Source of the DNA: Orientallactaga sibirica
Lineage: Eukaryota > Chordata > Mammalia > Rodentia > Dipodidae
NCBI GenBank assembly: GCA_036365145.1
Contig: JAEOAD010000052.1
Span: 16,475,501-16,539,500, forward strand
Reading direction: 5' to 3'
Length of the DNA: 64,000 bases
Numbering within the stretch: the first letter of the stretch is position 1; each line of letters starts with the position of its first letter. The notes beneath the pieces were generated by a model. That model had not been told where the DNA came from. It did no database searches and saw only the letters and a list, made by a program, of their open reading frames with translations. Positions 1 to 12,118 of this stretch are shown here, one piece after another. Made by a program: the position numbers and the translations under genes.

Positions 1-100
1 CGGGGCATGCATCTGGAGTTAGTTTGCAGTAGCTGGAGACCCTGGTATACCTATTCTCTCTATATATGCCTTTTTCTCTATATATCAAATAATTTTTTTT
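1..100 (+). mobile_element. DIP SINE, 3' half
   Basis: 'catctggagtt...gcagtagctggagaccctgg' body and CT-rich tail; its 5' part lies outside the window. Confidence 0.75.
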
Positions 101-104
101 ATTT

Positions 105-294
105 TTTTTTGCAAGAAAGAGAGAATTGGTGCACCAGGGCCTCCAGCCACTGCAATTGAACTCCAGACACATGTGCCACCTTGTGCGCTTGTGTCACTTT
201 GTGTGTCTGGCTTACATGGTACCTGGAGAGTTGAACATAGGTCCTTAGGCTTCACAGGAAAGTGCCTAAACAGCTAAGCCATCTCTCCAGCCCC
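105..294 (-). mobile_element. DIP SINE
   Basis: Reverse-complement DIP ending 'aagccatctctccagcccc'. It abuts the plus-strand copy, so the two tails face each other. Confidence 0.85.
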
Positions 295-402
295 AAATAA
301 ATAATTTTTTAAATGTAAAGAACTTTCATGTTCTTTGTTATTTTTTATAGTTTTATAGTATGCCATTGTGTAGGCATACCACACTCTTCAAATAATGCTT
401 CA

Positions 403-450
403 GGGTAGGGAAGATGCCTCAGTGGTTAAAGGCACTTGCTTGCAAATAAA
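403..450 (+). mobile_element. DIP SINE, 5' fragment
   Basis: 'agggaagatgcctcagtggttaaa' head only, truncated. Confidence 0.5.
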
Positions 451-504
451 GCTGTTATTTTTTTAAAAAAAAACTCCAATAAATGCATTATTTTAACTGT
501 ATTG

Positions 505-650
505 AGCAGGGTATGGTGGTATCGGCCTGAAATCCTAGCACTTGTGACGTAACGGCAGGAGGATTAGGAGTTCAAGGTCATCCTTGATTGCACAGAGTTT
601 GAAGCCAGTCTGGGCTACATAAAGACTCTGTCTCAGAGCCAAAAATCAAT
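505..650 (+). mobile_element. B1-type SINE, diverged
   Basis: 'gggtatggtggtat' start, internal 'ggaggattaggagttcaagg', and an 'actctgtctcagag' end. Older than most B1 copies here. Confidence 0.7.
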
Positions 651-2692
651 CAATCAATATTTTTTTTTCTAAATCAATACAACTTCTCAAATTTATTTAT
701 TTTTCTTAAAGAAGTACTTCTAATCTCTGCCAAAAGGGAGGTGAGGAAAGGTACCCCCTCTCCCTTGTAAACACTGAAATACAGATCTGGGAAACCAGGA
801 TCGACACACACAAAAAGTGCATTTTACAAAATATCAACTAAAATATATTTTACATGGATTATGCTTCCATCGAAATTCTACCAGCTGCATTTTCAGGTTC
901 GAAAAAATATTTCCACATCTAAGAGATTTCAAAATCGTGTAAGTTCTGGGTAGCAAGCCCCTGCCTCCCGTGAGGAGGGCCTTATCTCCTCTTCTACAGG
1001 TGAGGTTGGGCTCCTTGGCAGCATCCTGGGAACAAGCAGGCTCCAAAGCTCTCCAGGGCTCCTCTGCCACTCTACCAACCTCTTACTGCCTGCCCACCTA
1101 GACTGATGCCTTCTTCCAGCTTATTCAATACAAGACGACCTCAAGTTTGGGATCAGGCTTCCAAAGCACAAATTCCTACCTGAAGCCACCAGGCCTCACC
1201 CAGTCCAACGAGCAGTTAGAAACAACCCATCTTCTAAGGGTCAGGACAGGGACCTGAGGTTGCCAGGGTGGTACCCCAAGGGATCATTCTCACCTTCCAT
1301 AGTAGCCTATGTCTAACTGTCCTCACCCAGGGCCACCTCCTCAGCCTGCTTCCCCTAAGGGAGGACCCCGTGCTGCCTTCCTTGGCTCCTGCCCCAGGGC
1401 ATGCCCTTGTGGAAGTGCTCAGCCAGCAGGCTCAGTCACACTGCACCTCCTTCCCCATGCTCCTCTTTGGTACAAACAGGAAATAATCAGGCCTCCAGTC
1501 CCTTAGACAGCCAGGCCCAGTCCTGGCAAGGACAACAGGGGGATGAGCCTCCTAATCAACCTACTCTGGAGGGCAGCATGAGATGAAAACAGTCTCTGGG
1601 CAATAGGAACAAACAGAAAATGCAGGTCCCTAGCTCCTAGAGTGGTGGCTGCAGCTCAGCAGGTCTGTGGACTGATACAGTGTTGATTCTTGCTGGGATG
1701 TAAATTAGTGCAATCTACAAAAGACTAGGGGTGACGGGTGGCAGGGCAAGGGGAGCCACAGCACTCCTTTGGTTTGATTTTGGGTGGGTGTGGCTTAGAG
1801 GATTGTGTGAAGTTCTGCAAGAGGCTTCCCAGAACCTCCAAGTATAAGGCAAGAGGAAAAATCTTCAACAAATCAGGTAGCAATTTTCCTTGCCCCCTGC
1901 CCTCCACTGTCGCCCAACACCCATCTACCCCCAGGCATGATAAACTCCATGATGACCAGTTAATTTTCTGAGGAGCCAGACCTGCTGGGTATTCCTCAAT
2001 GGGAAGTAGACAGGAGGCTGACTCCCACATGTGGGTCACACCTATGACTACAGGGGCCAGGTCAATTTGTGCCAGCACCAGTGGCTACTGCAAGGGCAAA
2101 GGAGGAAAGCTAGGGAAAAGCCCCAAGTCTAGGAAGAGGAAGTCAATGCTCTGGAAGCCAGAGTCGGGCTCTCTGCCTCACAGGAGCAAGCTCAGAGCTG
2201 AGCTAGTGTAACCTAGAGAGACTGGTCCCAGGCTGATAGGGAAGCAGCGGGTCACAGTGGGTGAGGTAAAGGTGGCTCCCGATCCCCTTGGAAAGACGAG
2301 GGGAGGCGAGGGAAAGGCCTTGATGGGCCTTGTTTTGGAAGGACCTTACCTCTTCTCTTTTTCCCTGCCCCTTCTTGGCCCATGTCCCTCAGGCTTGGCT
2401 CAGCCTTCGGGAAGACCGATTCTTCAGGAATTTCCACCCAGGGGTTACATGGATGGGCACTCCAGACCAAGCTGAGGGCTCTGTTGCCTTTGTCATATCC
2501 TGGCCTCCCCTTCCTCCCACAGGGCCCAGATCCAGAGGGACCCCTGCCCCCCACCCCCCAAGAGAACCACAGACCAGCAACCTGTGGCCCCTTAACCAAG
2601 TGCTGTGCTTCAAGCAGTGCCCTCTGCCCCGGGCCCCACCTGCCGCCCAAGGGCAGTCCCAGTGTGAGCATGGGAGGCTACTGGGGGTTCAT
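651..2692. other. Low-repeat block of unknown role, possible 3' UTR
   Basis: About 1.9 kb (clearest 834-2692), GC-rich in its second half, with no SINE, L1 or convincing reading frame on either strand. The open frames present overlap one another in several frames and carry no domain I recognise. The block ends in the palindrome at 2693-2733 with poly(A) signals on both strands. In mammals DRC1 lies tail-to-tail with OTOF, so this could be OTOF 3' UTR on the plus strand, but no OTOF coding sequence is visible and this is only a suggestion. Confidence 0.35.
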
Positions 2693-2733
2693 ATTTATTT
2701 GAGGAGGCGCCATGGCCGCCTCCTCAAATAAAT
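2693..2733. terminator. Palindrome with AATAAA poly(A) signals on both strands
   Basis: A perfect 17-bp inverted repeat (2693-2709 with 2717-2733) around a 7-nt loop. Each arm reads CGCCTCCTCAAATAAAT outward, giving AATAAA at 2727-2732 on plus and at 2694-2699 on minus. No mobile-element ends are visible. Whether it is used as a poly(A) site is unknown. Confidence 0.5.
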
Positions 2734-2849
2734 GTTTTGTAAAAGACTATATTAAGCCATACATATATTCTTTCTAGGAAGAAAATCCTGGAAGAATTAT
2801 AACATATGAATAGTTGGTGATTGATACTATCTAATTGTCCTTACTAACG

Positions 2850-3000
2850 ATGACCATAGTTTGCACTCCAACCAGAACTTTTGAATGTGCCTGTTTGGAA
2901 CATGACAGTTCCAGTATGTATTACCAATGTTCAGCTTTCTATTAAGCTAATATTCTTACAAGGAAGCCTGGTTATCTTATCATATGTTTAAATTATTTGT
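2850..3000 (-). mobile_element. Ancient L1 fragment
   Basis: 'tttgcactccaaccaga...gaatgtgcctgttt' resembles the antisense of an old L1 ORF2 3' region. Confidence 0.5.
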
Positions 3001-3004
3001 ACTA

Positions 3005-3125
3005 ACCCAGGTGTGGTGGTGCATTCATAATCCCAACACACAAGAGACTGAAGCAGGAGGATTACTATGAGTTCAACACCACCCTGGGTTATATATTGAG
3101 ATCCTGTCATGAAAATCTAAAGAAT
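3005..3125 (+). mobile_element. B1-type SINE, diverged
   Basis: 'ccaggtgtggtggtgcattcat' through 'gagatcctgtcatg'; lies inside the old L1. Confidence 0.75.
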
Positions 3126-3139
3126 AACAGAAAATAAGT

Positions 3140-3340
3140 ACCCTATATTGCCTCTTCTAGGTATTGTTTCATATTTATTTACTGTTTCATTAAGTTGTTG
3201 GTCTTTTTCATGTTGACTTATTAGAGTTCCATATATATATATATATATATATAATTATGATATAAGTTGAAAATATCCATTCCTGGCTATCATTTTTCTT
3301 TTAATTCTGGTTAGAGTGACTTTTTCCCTATAGAATTTGA
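3140..3340 (-). mobile_element. Ancient L1 fragment with (TA)n
   Basis: 'gttgttggtctttttcatgt' is typical antisense L1 ORF2. A (TA)n run lies at 3230-3254. Confidence 0.5.
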
Positions 3341-3354
3341 AACTTTTAAAATTG

Positions 3355-3650
3355 TATGTGTGTATGGGGGCCACATGGTTCATGTGTTGAGGTCAGAGAA
3401 CAACCTTGGGATTTTGGTCATCTCCTTCCACCTTGATTTGAGACAAGGTCTTTCTTGTCGTTTTTTGCTGCTGAGAAGGCAAAGACTAGCTGGCCTGAGA
3501 ACTTTGGGATTCTGACTCCACCTCCCATTGCCATAGACACACTAAGATTACAGATGTGTGTCATTTTGTGTATGTATTGGGGATTTGAACTCTTGTTGTC
3601 AGGCTTGTGTGATAAGCACTTTAACCACTGAACCATCTCCCCAGCCCCAG
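3355..3650 (-). mobile_element. Rodent B3/B4-type SINE
   Basis: 'gttgaggtcagagaacaacctt' through 'ccactgaaccatctccccagcccc': the reversed head of an older B2-superfamily element, with a B1-like middle. Confidence 0.65.
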
Positions 3651-3745
3651 AATTTGTTTTAATGTAATCACATGTATCTTTTATTTTCCCCTGTGGTTTC
3701 TCAGTTCTGTCTACTTGCTTTCTGAAGGTCTATCAGGATACTTAC
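3651..3745 (-). mobile_element. Ancient L1 fragment, continued
   Basis: 'ttttaatgtaatcacatgtatc' resembles the antisense L1 ORF2 segment that continues the fragments at 2850-3340. Confidence 0.4.
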
Positions 3746-4881
<1,136 letters not shown>

Positions 4882-5090
4882 CTAGTCAAAGAACAGTTTC
4901 CAGAATGAGGTGCAGCATTGGCAGCACCCACTGTGTGACTCCCCAGGGACAACTTTATAAAGCAGAACTCCCAGTAGCAAGACTTTGGCAGTGGGTCATA
5001 AGTCAGTCCCAGGAAATAAGACCAGGGATAAAGCCAGTCTCCATCATGGGTTTAGACTGTCCTGTCCTCCACCTCAAAAAAGTGCTTATT

Positions 5091-5338
5091 GGGCTGGAGA
5101 GATGACTTAGTGGTTAAGGCATTTGCCTGCAAAGCCAAAGGATCCCAGTTCAATTCTCCAGTACCCACGTAAGCCAGATGCACAAAGTGGCGCATGCATC
5201 TGGAGTTTGTTTGCAGTGGCTGGAGGCCCTAGTGTGTCCATTCTCTCTCCATTATCTCTCTCTCTCTCTTTCTCTCTCTCTCCCTCTCCCTCCTTCTCTG
5301 TCTCTCAAATAAATAAATAAATATATATTTTGAAAAAA
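5091..5338 (+). mobile_element. DIP SINE, full length
   Basis: Complete copy with (CT)n and AAATAAATAAATAAATA tail. Target-site duplication about 'aaaagtgcttat' (5079-5090 and just after 5340). Confidence 0.9.
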
Positions 5339-5339
5339 A

Positions 5340-5770
5340 ATTTAAAAATGTGCTTATCACCTCACCCACAAGCCATTGAACAAGCACCTGCATCTCTCCA
5401 TAGCAGTCCAAACCAGACTCAGTCTCAATGTTCACTTTACCCATAGTTTCCAAATATCTGAAGAACACAATAGTAGGCCCTGAGAAGAGGGGAAGGCATG
5501 GAGGAAGGGTGAACCACATCAGAACGTACTTCATGTGACATGGATAGGGAAAGGAAAAAAAGTATCCACACTGAGCTAAAAAGCCTGAGAAGGGCTCTTT
5601 GAGGAGATAGTGGTAGCATCTAGCCACCAAATGAGAGGGAGGATCTGCCAGATAACTCCTTCAGCAGAAGGCAGCCTTTGCACCAAAGAAAACTAACTTG
5701 TCCATCCCATAGGAACTGAGGCTGGTGACCCTGACTCTAGCTCCTTCTCCCGCCTCAAACCCTGACCTCT
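5340..5770. other. DRC1: DRC1 intron 11, unique sequence
   Basis: No repeat recognised. An overlapping minus-strand frame is partly made of the adjacent CT tract and is not a gene. Confidence 0.6.
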
Positions 5771-5785
5771 AAAGAAACACTCATG

Positions 5786-5925
5786 GCTGAGCGTGGTGGC
5801 ACACGCCTTTAATCTCAACACTCGGGAGGCAGAGGTAGGAAGATCACTGAGAGTTCAAGGCCACCTTGAGACTACATAGTGAATTCCAGGTCAGCCTGGG
5901 CTAGAGCGAGATCCTACCTCAAAAA

Positions 5926-5962
<37 letters not shown>

Positions 5963-5984
5963 GAAAGAAAGAGAAAAAGAAAGA
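5786..5984 (+). mobile_element. B1-type SINE with (AAAAG)n tail
   Basis: Full-length B1; the A tail has evolved into AAAAG repeats. Exact 15-bp target duplication 'aaagaaacactcatg' at 5771-5785 and 5985-5999. Confidence 0.92.
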
Positions 5985-5999
5985 AAAGAAACACTCATG

Positions 6000-6567
<568 letters not shown>

Positions 6568-6585
6568 TTAAAAAAGTTTTTTTAG

Positions 6586-6800
6586 GGCTGGAGAGATGGC
6601 TTAGGGGTTAGGGCATTTGCCTGCAAAGCCAAAGGACCCCGGTTCAATTCTCCAGGACCCATGTAAGCCAGATGCATAAGAGGACGCATTCATCTGGAGT
6701 TCATTTGCAGTGGCTGGATGACCTGGCATGCCCATTCTCTCTCTCTCTCTCTCTCTCCTTCTGTCTCTCCCTCAAATAAATAAATAAAAATATTTTTTTA
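6586..6800 (+). mobile_element. DIP SINE, full length
   Basis: Head 'gggctggagagatggcttagg', short (CT)n, AAATAAATAAATAAA tail. Flanking 'aaagttttttttag' direct repeats. Confidence 0.88.
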
Positions 6801-6809
6801 AAAGTTTTT

Positions 6810-7455
6810 TTTAGCACAGGCTAGTTATTTCTATTACACAGAGCATTATATGAGGACTCCATGAGTGACCAATCTCTACTACTCTTATTTAATTTGAATT
6901 TTATTAGGAACTTTAATACATGAACATATTAAAAACTGGTTGTGTTCCTATCAGGTTATCCTCTTATGGCCCCTTTCCCTTGCTCCCATCCCCCTGAAGT
7001 GAGGTACCAGCAGTCACTGTGGAGTCATGATAGGAAAATGTACCTCTTAAACCTTATCTATGGATGATCATGCCTTTGAATGCTGAAAAAAGCCAATGAT
7101 GTGGGGAACCAGGAGCTGGGGGTTGGAATAAAAGGCTGTCTGAAGAATTCAGCCATTGTTAGCCAGCCTGTACAACTTGCTTGCCCAAATTGCATCCACC
7201 TGTAGGCCTCATATTCAAACTAAACATGAGATAGGAGGTGGAAGGAAAAGTGTAAGGCTATTGCTTCTTGCTCTGAAGACAATCCAGCAAGTATGTTACA
7301 TGATTTCTAAACCTACAGAAAAGAGAAGCATACAATCAAAAGGGGCAAAATGTCTTCCACACAAAGGATCATTGTCACCAAGACTTAACAGCTAACAGCA
7401 AGAGCAAAAACTTTTCTTAACAAAATTAAAACACACACACATACACACACATGAG
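6810..7455. other. DRC1: DRC1 intron 10, unique or very old sequence
   Basis: No family recognised; ends in an imperfect (CA)n at 7431-7451. Confidence 0.5.
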
Positions 7456-7457
7456 AT

Positions 7458-7655
7458 GGGGGATGGCTCAGTGCTTAAAGGTGCTTGCTTGCAAAGCCTG
7501 CCAGCCTGGGTTCAATTTCCCAACTACCCATGTAAAGCCTGACGCAAAAAGTGGTACAAGCATCAGGCATTCCATTTGCAATGGCAAAAGACCCTGGCAC
7601 ACCCATACACACACACATGCAAGCACACATGCACACACGTAAATTAATTTTAAAA
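7458..7655 (+). mobile_element. DIP SINE, variant with 'cagcctgggttc'
   Basis: Has 'ttaaaggtgcttgcttgcaaa' and CA repeats replacing the usual CT tract. Confidence 0.8.
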
Positions 7656-7685
7656 AGAGAAAAAAATCTAAAATTAAAATGCTTT

Positions 7686-9525
7686 AAACCTTCTACATGC
7701 TTAGCCATCAGGGAAATACAAATTAAAACTACTTTGAAATTCTATCTCACTCCTGTCAGAGTGGCTACCATCTAGAAAACAAATGACAATAAATGTTGGT
7801 AAAGAAATGGAAAAAAGAGGAGCCCTTCTACACTGTTGTAATCTGGTATATCCAATGTGAAATTCAGTGTGAAGGTTCCTGAGACAGCTAAAAATATATT
7901 TACCATATGACCCAGCTATACCACTCCTAGGCATATACCCTCAAGACTCTTCTTACTACCTTAGAGATACTTGTACAACCATGTTTATTGCTGCTCTATT
8001 CACAGTAGCTGGGAAATGGAATGAGCCTAAATGTCCCCAACTGATGAGTGGATAATGAAGATGTGGTACATTTATATAATGGAGTTCTATTCAGCGGTAA
8101 ATAAAAATAAAATTATGAAATTTGCAGAGAAATCAATGGATCTGGAAAGGATTATACTGAGTGAGGTAACCCAGATCCAGAAATTCAAACATTGTATGTT
8201 CTCTCTTATATGTGGATACTAGCTACAAATGTTCAGTCTTGTGTGTGAGTTGGAGTAAAAGTCAGCAGCAGAGGCCAGTAAGCTAAAAAAGGGCTATAAG
8301 AGAGGGAGGAGATGGGAGGACTTAAGGGTATGGTATTGTATATATGTAAGTAGACAGATTATTGGGGGTGGAATTCCTGGGGGAAGAGCTGAGTAAAAGA
8401 GGTGTGGGGGATGGTTAATCAAAATTCACCATATTGTGAAGAAGCCACATTATCACCTACGTTTTTGGATAACGGCACACCCAGAAGCCATAGACTGTTA
8501 GTAGAAAAGTTTCAGAGCCAGGGATAGGATACCTTCTAGAGAGTTGTTGGCCAGGGAGGTCCCTGATGCACCCAAAACATTACAGGCCATTGCCAAGGCT
8601 CTTGGTTTCCCACCAGAAACAGATGGTAAGACTCTATTGCTGAAGACTCCACATGCCTGGGTGGCAAGGTCACCGAGAAATCAAACGAGTTTAGCTGAAA
8701 ACCTGCTCCCTGTAGACCAGCTGACAGAAAGCTGGAAAAAGCTGCACTGCATGCAGCTCTATGGGAGACAGAAGTCATCAGTGGTGAAAACAGTGGACAC
8801 TGGAAACCTCAAGTTTGGAAAAGCAGGCCAAATGAGCCAACAGGTGCAATAGTGACATGTCTATGGGGGGAACCACTGCTCTCTAATTGTACTGGAGGTC
8901 TGCTCTATGGGAGGGAATACATGCTTGCTACTGAAAACCTGGTCAAAACTGTATGGTGGAGGTCATGAGCCTTGGGAGTGTTATGCCTGCTCTTATCTGG
9001 CTAAATGCATATATTATGCCCACTAAACTGTCCTGTAAGCACTTTACTTAATGTTCATACCCATATATTAATGCTACTCTCACTTTTGGCTAGAGAAGCT
9101 TCTCTTTTCAGATGGCGGTGATGACTGGGATGACCCAAAAGCACCATAGTGCTGAGAAGAAGGGACAGAGGAGTGTTCATCACTGAAACATCTATATCAC
9201 ACCTTCCAAGGCTCAGGGTCCATTGTGGAAAAGGCGGCAGAACGAATATAAAGCCAAAGGAAGAGTAGGACTGCTTACAATGCAATCATTCAGACAGAAA
9301 TTGGCCTTGATATCCTGGATCTCACAGTGCCTAGCACTACCTTCACAAGACCCTCATAACAGGAGGAAAAAATAAGGACATTGAAATAAAAGAGAGACTA
9401 ATGGAGAGAGGGAGGGGATATGATGGGAGTGTGGATTTGTGAAGGGGAAAGTGGGGGAGGGGAGGGAATTATCATGGTTTATTGTCTATAAGTATGGAAG
9501 CTATCAAAAAAAAAAAAAAAAAAAG
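7686..9525 (+). mobile_element. L1 LINE, 5'-truncated (end of ORF2 plus 3' UTR)
   Basis: Starts within the ORF2 C-terminal region. Frame fragments at 8031-8222 match the L1 'EWIMKMWYIYIMEFYSAV' signature. It then runs through the approximately 1.2 kb lineage-specific 3' UTR to an A18 tail at 9507. The same UTR recurs at 10937, 14695, 15113, 30130, 32300, 35700, 52360 and 60080. ORF2 is interrupted. Confidence 0.88.
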
Positions 9526-9530
9526 TTAAA

Positions 9531-9690
9531 GCCAGACATGGTGGCGCACACCTTTAATCCCAGCACTTGGGAGGCAGAGGTAGGAGGATCACCATGAGTT
9601 CGAGGCCACCCAAGACTACATAGTGAATTGCAGGTCTTCCTGGACTAGAGCAAAACTGTGCCTCAAAAAACAAAACAAAACAAAAAGTTA
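9531..9690 (+). mobile_element. B1-type SINE
   Basis: Full B1 with CAAAA-rich tail between two L1 copies. Confidence 0.88.
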
Positions 9691-9800
9691 AAAAAAAATT
9701 CAGGTACTGTGAATAAACCATATGAAAACCTACTTTTTTGGATAGTGGCACACCCAGAAGCCTGAGACTGTTACTAGAAAAACTTCAGTGCCAAGAATGG
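9691..9800 (+). mobile_element. L1 3' UTR, segment 1 of an interrupted copy
   Basis: Matches the 3' UTR segment at 8455-8530 of the previous L1. It continues at 10937 after the LTR element, and again at 14695. Confidence 0.8.
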
Positions 9801-10936
9801 TGTGGCAGTTTGATTCAGATGTCCCCTATAAATAGGTGTTCTGAAGCTAGGTTCCCAGCTGATGGAGATTTGGGAATTAACGCCTCCTGGACGCAGTGTA
9901 TTGTTGAAGGAGCCTGAGTGCTAAAGAGTGTCCTGTTCTTCAAAGTCTGCTTTATTCCCCCCTGGATTAACAAATTGGCACCCCACCTGGTATTATGGAT
10001 AAGAAATAAGAAAGACAGGGTCATTGAGTTTGAAATGCAGTCTTGTGTTTTGGAAATAGCCATGGGCAGTGTGAAGCAGGTTTTCTGGATGCCTGAATGG
10101 AGACCCAGTGGAGCTATGAGGATGGACCGTGGATTGCAGTGGAGACCTAGTGGAGATGCCAGGACCATGAGATGGCTGCCAAGGAGAGCTGCCAGACATG
10201 GATGAAGTTTTCCAGGACTGTGAGTAGCCTAGCTGGAGGGGTGGAATTAGAACTCCAGAGACTTGCTGCTGGTTAGGATTATCAGACTTAGAAATTTGTC
10301 ACTGGCTAGAGTTGTTGGTCTTGGAGCTATAGAGTTTGATGTTTGCCCTGGTTGTTTTAAATCTTGAATTGGTTGAATGTTTCTTTTCTATGCCCAGTGC
10401 CATCTTCTGCAGTGTGAATGTTTATTCTGTGCCATTATGGGTTTGGGGGGGATTTTTTTTTCTTTTGCTATTCTGGCTCAGTTAAAAGACCTTAGATTAT
10501 GGGGTGTTTGAACATCATTAGGATTGATAAAAAATGTGAAGGTTTTGAAAGTTGTACTGGATGCACTGTATTTTACATCACTGATGATTAATAATTATGG
10601 GGGCCAGGGGCGGAATGTGGTGGCTTGATTCAGGTGTCCCCTATAAATAGGTGTTCTAAATGCTAGGTTCCCAGTTGATGGAGATTTGGGAATTAATGCC
10701 TCCTGGAGGCAGTGTTGGGGGCAGGCTTATAGGTGTTATAGCCAGTTTCCCCATGTCAGTGTTTGGCACACTCTCCTGTTTCTATTATCCATCACCAAGG
10801 GGTGATGTCCACCCTCGTTTTCCCCTGCCATCGTGGAGCTTCCCCTCAAGCAGGTAAGCCAAAATAAACCCTTTTTTCCCCACAAGTTGCTCTTGGTCAA
10901 GTGTTTTCTGGCAGCAATGCGAACCTGACTGCAACA
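9801..10936 (+). mobile_element. MaLR-type LTR element inserted in L1
   Basis: Truncated 5' LTR (9801-9906), non-coding internal part (9907-10615), full 3' LTR (10616-10936, TGTGGTGG...GCAACA, with AATAAA at 10863). It interrupts the L1 UTR between matching bases. Flanks 'aatgg' and 'gatgg' agree with a diverged 5-bp duplication. The internal part matches 18100-18480, and there is no coding capacity, as usual for MaLR. Confidence 0.82.
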
Positions 10937-11403
10937 GATGGGATACTTTCCAGTGAGTTGTTGGCCAGGGAGGTCCCTGATGCTCCCAAAACATTACAGG
11001 CTATTGCTAAGGCTCTTGGTTTCCTACCAAGAATAAACAGTGAGACCCTATTGCTGAAGACTCCACATGCCAGTGCTGCAAGGTCACTGAGAAATCAAAC
11101 TGGAGCTAAGCTGAAAACCTCCTCCTTGTAGACCAGCTGACAAAAAGCTGGAAAAAGCTGCACTGTATGCAGCCCTATTGGAGACAGAAGACATCAGTGA
11201 TGAAAACAGTGGACACTGGATGCCTCAAGTTTGGCCAGCCAGGCCAAATGACCAAACAGGGGCAATAGTTGCATGTCTGTTATGGGAGAAAGTAACTGCC
11301 CTCTAACTGGACTAGAGGCCTGCTCTATGGGAGGGAATGTATGCCTGGTACTGAAAACCTAGTCAAAAGCCTATGGTGGGGGAGGTCATGAGCCTTAGAA
11401 GTG
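10937..11403 (+). mobile_element. L1 3' UTR, segment 2
   Basis: 'gatgggatactttccagtga' through 'gagccttagaagtg' continues the L1 exactly where the MaLR element broke it, and is in turn interrupted by an ERV. Confidence 0.85.
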
Positions 11404-11888
11404 TGTGATGGTTAAGTTTGTGTCAGCTTGATCTGTTTAGGAATCCACAGACATTCCTCATAAGTGGGTCTCTGAGGTTGCTTCTAGGAAGGATTAACTA
11501 AAGGAAGAATCTTTCCCCCAGGATGAGCCCTTCCCTCAGAGTGGGTGGCCCCTCTCAGAGGAGGGGCTGATTTATCTAAACAAGCTCTGGGAAGGAAAGT
11601 CTCCCTCCTCCCACCTGGCTGGGGGTGCTGCTCGCTGTTCTCTGCTTGCTGCTTGCTGTTTTCCAGTGTGGACTGAAGAGCAGCATCTCTTCAGGACACC
11701 TCCAGGCCTTCATTGCCAGATTGGGACTGCTGAGGCCTCCAGCCTCGTGGATTGAGCAGCTACCGGGTTCCTTGACTCTCCAGTCTGCAACCTGCTATTG
11801 CTGGACTGTGTAAGCTAATCCAATAAATTCCCTTTTAATACAATTCATCCTATCGGTTCTGTTCCTCTAGAGAACCCTGACTAATACA
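11404..11888 (+). repeat. 5' LTR of the ERVL-type element
   Basis: 485 bp beginning TG and ending CA. 'ccaataaattccc' near 11819 supplies a poly(A) signal, and the PBS follows six bases after the end. Confidence 0.8.
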
Positions 11889-12118
11889 GATTGTGGTACC
11901 AGGAGTGGTTCTAAAGAAACAGAACTGTAAGGATGGATTTCTCTAGTGGGTTTGGTGCTCTCTGGAGTTGGTTCTCCAACTTCAGTGCCACTAAAGGCTC
12001 TACTGGTAATAAGGAGAGAACATTTACTGGTAATAAGTAGGGCACTAATAATCCATGGTGTGCACTATTTAAAGAACTCCATGAGATAGATGTATTTGGT
12101 GATCCTGAGTCATATCTT

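Noticed and set aside
2711..2730. Kozak-like gcgccATGG start in the palindrome loop
   Set aside because: The frame is 21 codons of unremarkable sequence; the ATG is a consequence of the palindrome.
2252..2731. Overlapping 70-140 codon frames on both strands in the GC-rich block
   Set aside because: Several frames open at once, Pro/Gly-rich, no domain, no DRC1 or OTOF similarity; probably low stop density from GC content.
5091..5170. tRNA genes (A- and B-box-like sequences in many DIP and ID copies)
   Set aside because: These are tRNA-derived SINE heads; no cloverleaf with acceptor stem.
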